Below are positions 62,588 to 64,000 of a stretch of DNA of 64,000 bases, piece by piece (within the stretch, counting starts at the first letter, position 1; the number at the start of each line of letters is the position of its first letter). The stretch is from Chryseosolibacter sp964532595 (GTDB lineage Bacteria; Bacteroidota; Bacteroidia; Cytophagales; Cyclobacteriaceae), in NCBI GenBank assembly GCA_964532595.1, contig CAZHIQ010000006.1:1-64000 (forward strand), given 5' to 3'. The notes beneath the pieces are model-generated. The model saw only the letters and a program-made list of their open reading frames with translations, did no database searches and was not told the DNA's origin. The position numbers and the translations under genes were made by a program.

Positions 62588-63718
62588 ATGAAATTCGACC
62601 TCATAGCACGCGACAAGCATTCTTCGGCACGTGCGGGAGTACTGACGACAGCGCACGGCGACATTGAAACGCCCATCTTTATGCCGGTAGGCACCGCAGG
62701 ATCGGTCAAGGCTGTCCACCAACGCGAGCTAACCGACGATATTGGCGCCCAGATAATTCTTGGCAACACTTACCACCTTTTCCTGCGCCCCGGAATACCC
62801 TTACTGGAAAAGGTCGGTGGTCTCCACAAATTCAATGGCTGGGATGGCCCTATCCTGACCGACAGCGGAGGTTATCAGGTATATTCGCTTGCCGAGAACC
62901 GCAAGATCACCGAAGATGGCGTAGCCTTCAAGTCCCACATCGACGGCTCCCGGCACATCTTCACACCCGAAAGCGTTATAGACCTTCAACGTTCAATCGG
63001 AGCCGACATTATCATGGCATTCGACGAGTGCACACCGTACCCGTGCCCTTATGACTACGCGAAGTCAAGCCTTGACCTCACCCATCGCTGGCTCGATCGC
63101 TGCATTGCCCGAATGAACGAAACCGCTCCGCGCTACGGATACAATCAAACGCTCTTCCCAATCGTCCAGGGTAGCACATACCCTGATCTGCGGGAACGTT
63201 CAGCCGAATACATCGCTTCCAGAAATATGCCCGGCAATGCTATCGGCGGTCTCTCAGTGGGGGAGCCTCATGAAGAGATGTACGCGATGACAAGCGCGGT
63301 ATGTTCTATACTGCCGGCCGACAAGCCGCGGTACCTGATGGGAGTAGGTACCCCGGAAAATATTCTGGAATGTATCGCGCTGGGTGTCGACATGTTTGAT
63401 TGCGTTATGCCAACGCGCAACGCCCGCAACGGAATGTTGTTCACAACGGAGGGGATAATCAACATCAGGAACGAAAAATGGAAAGATGACCTTTCTCCCA
63501 TTGACCCGGCCCTGGGTGGCTATGCCTCGACGTTTTACTCAAAGGCATACCTGAGGCATCTGATTATTAACAAGGAAATTTTAGGCGCGCAAATTGCTAC
63601 CCTTCAGAACCTTACTTTCTACTTATGGCTGGTTGGCGAAGCACGCCGGCAGATCATCGCTGGCAATTTTGCCAGTTGGAAAGAAAGGATGGTTCCCATC
63701 GTAAGTCAACGACTGTAA
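62588..63718 (+). CDS. tgt: Queuine/preQ1 tRNA-ribosyltransferase
   Basis: A 376-residue enzyme that exchanges G34 for preQ1 in GUN-anticodon tRNAs. GNTYHLFLRPG, the catalytic LTDSGGYQVYSL and the second Asp in FDCVMPTRNARNG are present, as are QGSTYPDLRERSA and VGEPHEEM. The usual C-terminal zinc ligands (C-x-C-x2-C plus His) are absent: the region reads GGYASTFYSKAYLRHL and TLQNLTFY. Length is normal. It precedes the LptF/G-like gene by 39 bp, probably one transcript. Confidence 0.93.
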   Translation: MKFDLIARDKHSSARAGVLTTAHGDIETPIFMPVGTAGSVKAVHQRELTDDIGAQIILGNTYHLFLRPGIPLLEKVGGLHKFNGWDGPILTDSGGYQVYSLAENRKITEDGVAFKSHIDGSRHIFTPESVIDLQRSIGADIIMAFDECTPYPCPYDYAKSSLDLTHRWLDRCIARMNETAPRYGYNQTLFPIVQGSTYPDLRERSAEYIASRNMPGNAIGGLSVGEPHEEMYAMTSAVCSILPADKPRYLMGVGTPENILECIALGVDMFDCVMPTRNARNGMLFTTEGIINIRNEKWKDDLSPIDPALGGYASTFYSKAYLRHLIINKEILGAQIATLQNLTFYLWLVGEARRQIIAGNFASWKERMVPIVSQRL

Positions 63719-63757
63719 ATTTATGTTGGACTGACGTGAGCAGCACCCTGACGGACA

Positions 63758-64000
63758 ATGAAGCTACTTGACAAGTACATACTGAAAACTTTGCTGAGCA
63801 CGTTCTTCTTCGTGGTGCTGATTCTGATTGCCGTCATTACGGTGATTGATCTCACCGAGAAAATGGACAAGTTCGCGGATGCCGGCGTCACCGGCGGTGA
63901 GATCTTCAGCTACTACCTCGACTACACCTCGTGGATAGCGAGTTTCATAACGCCTATTACGATGTTTATCGCAACCGTCTATGTGTGCGCGCGCATGGCC
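63758..64000 (+). CDS. LptF/LptG family permease (partial, runs off the window)
   Basis: The first 81 codons of a YjgP/YjgQ-type inner-membrane permease of the LPS export complex: a start MKLLDKYILKTLLSTFFFVV typical of LptF/LptG, one membrane helix (about 12-33), then DLTEKMDKFADAGVTGGEIFSYY and a second helix starting near 60. The 3' end is beyond 64000. Whether it is LptF or LptG cannot be told here. Confidence 0.9.
   Translation, partial: MKLLDKYILKTLLSTFFFVVLILIAVITVIDLTEKMDKFADAGVTGGEIFSYYLDYTSWIASFITPITMFIATVYVCARMA

Overview
The window looks like a chromosomal segment of a Bacteroidota bacterium, most likely of the order Cytophagales. The evidence is PorT and a PorE-like type IX secretion protein, families largely confined to the phylum (DUF3078, DUF2851, DUF5606, DUF6588), a tmRNA whose tag reads GESNYAMAA, and many TAnnTTTG (Bacteroidota -7) boxes directly before start codons. 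Base composition is close to 50% GC by eye. No rRNA, tRNA, CRISPR array or intact insertion sequence was seen.

Layout. 1-836 is a decayed mobile region: a 24-bp periodic repeat block resembling an IS21-type end, a truncated tyrosine-recombinase fragment, and palindrome-rich DNA ending at the 3' end of ssrA (tmRNA, 837-1225, minus). 1572-3286 is dnaX, split by an A10 run that should yield gamma and tau forms. 3320-16080 is mostly minus-strand housekeeping: DUF3078 porin-like protein, a lone receiver domain, MltD-type lytic transglycosylase, O-methyltransferase and M16 protease, nucleoside phosphorylase, NeuD-type acetyltransferase, DUF2851, pyrF, lolA and ftsK. 16196-25760 holds an S9 peptidase, pyrD, an outer-membrane barrel gene interrupted by an artificial N gap, xerD, aroQ, a serC-like aminotransferase, marC, rnhA, a saccharopine dehydrogenase-like gene and cdd.

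25871-32030 holds a SiaC-family protein, two unknown envelope proteins, an SDR, then ubiE-porT and a PorE-like OmpA protein, so quinone synthesis and the type IX secretion machinery sit together. 32166-44631 has engB, DUF5606, fbp and lysC, a low-molecular-weight phosphatase, enoyl-CoA hydratase, DUF6588, waaA, rsgA, DUF4442, a second saccharopine dehydrogenase-like gene, an APC permease and a 3'-5' exonuclease. 44628-49090 contains nudK, a LiaF-like membrane protein, DUF4288, a LytS-type kinase and LytTR regulator, facing a DUF2807 head-GIN protein: a possible envelope-sensing module. 49174-64000 has an IMPACT-family protein, prfB with its +1 frameshift, ilvE, a PduO-type cobalamin adenosyltransferase, a LolD-like ABC ATPase, hydrolases, rnhB, a NUDIX gene, plsC-gatC-plsC, rsmG/ECF sigma/GT2, a LacI-type regulator, tgt, and the start of an LptF/LptG permease.

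The genes are mainly core metabolism, translation and envelope functions, tightly packed with many short overlaps. No convincing undescribed defence or biosynthetic system is present. The points most worth a second look are the two recoding sites (dnaX, prfB), the ssrA-linked remnant, the false assembly gap, the zinc-ligand-free TGT, and the LiaF/LytS/LytTR/head-GIN cluster.
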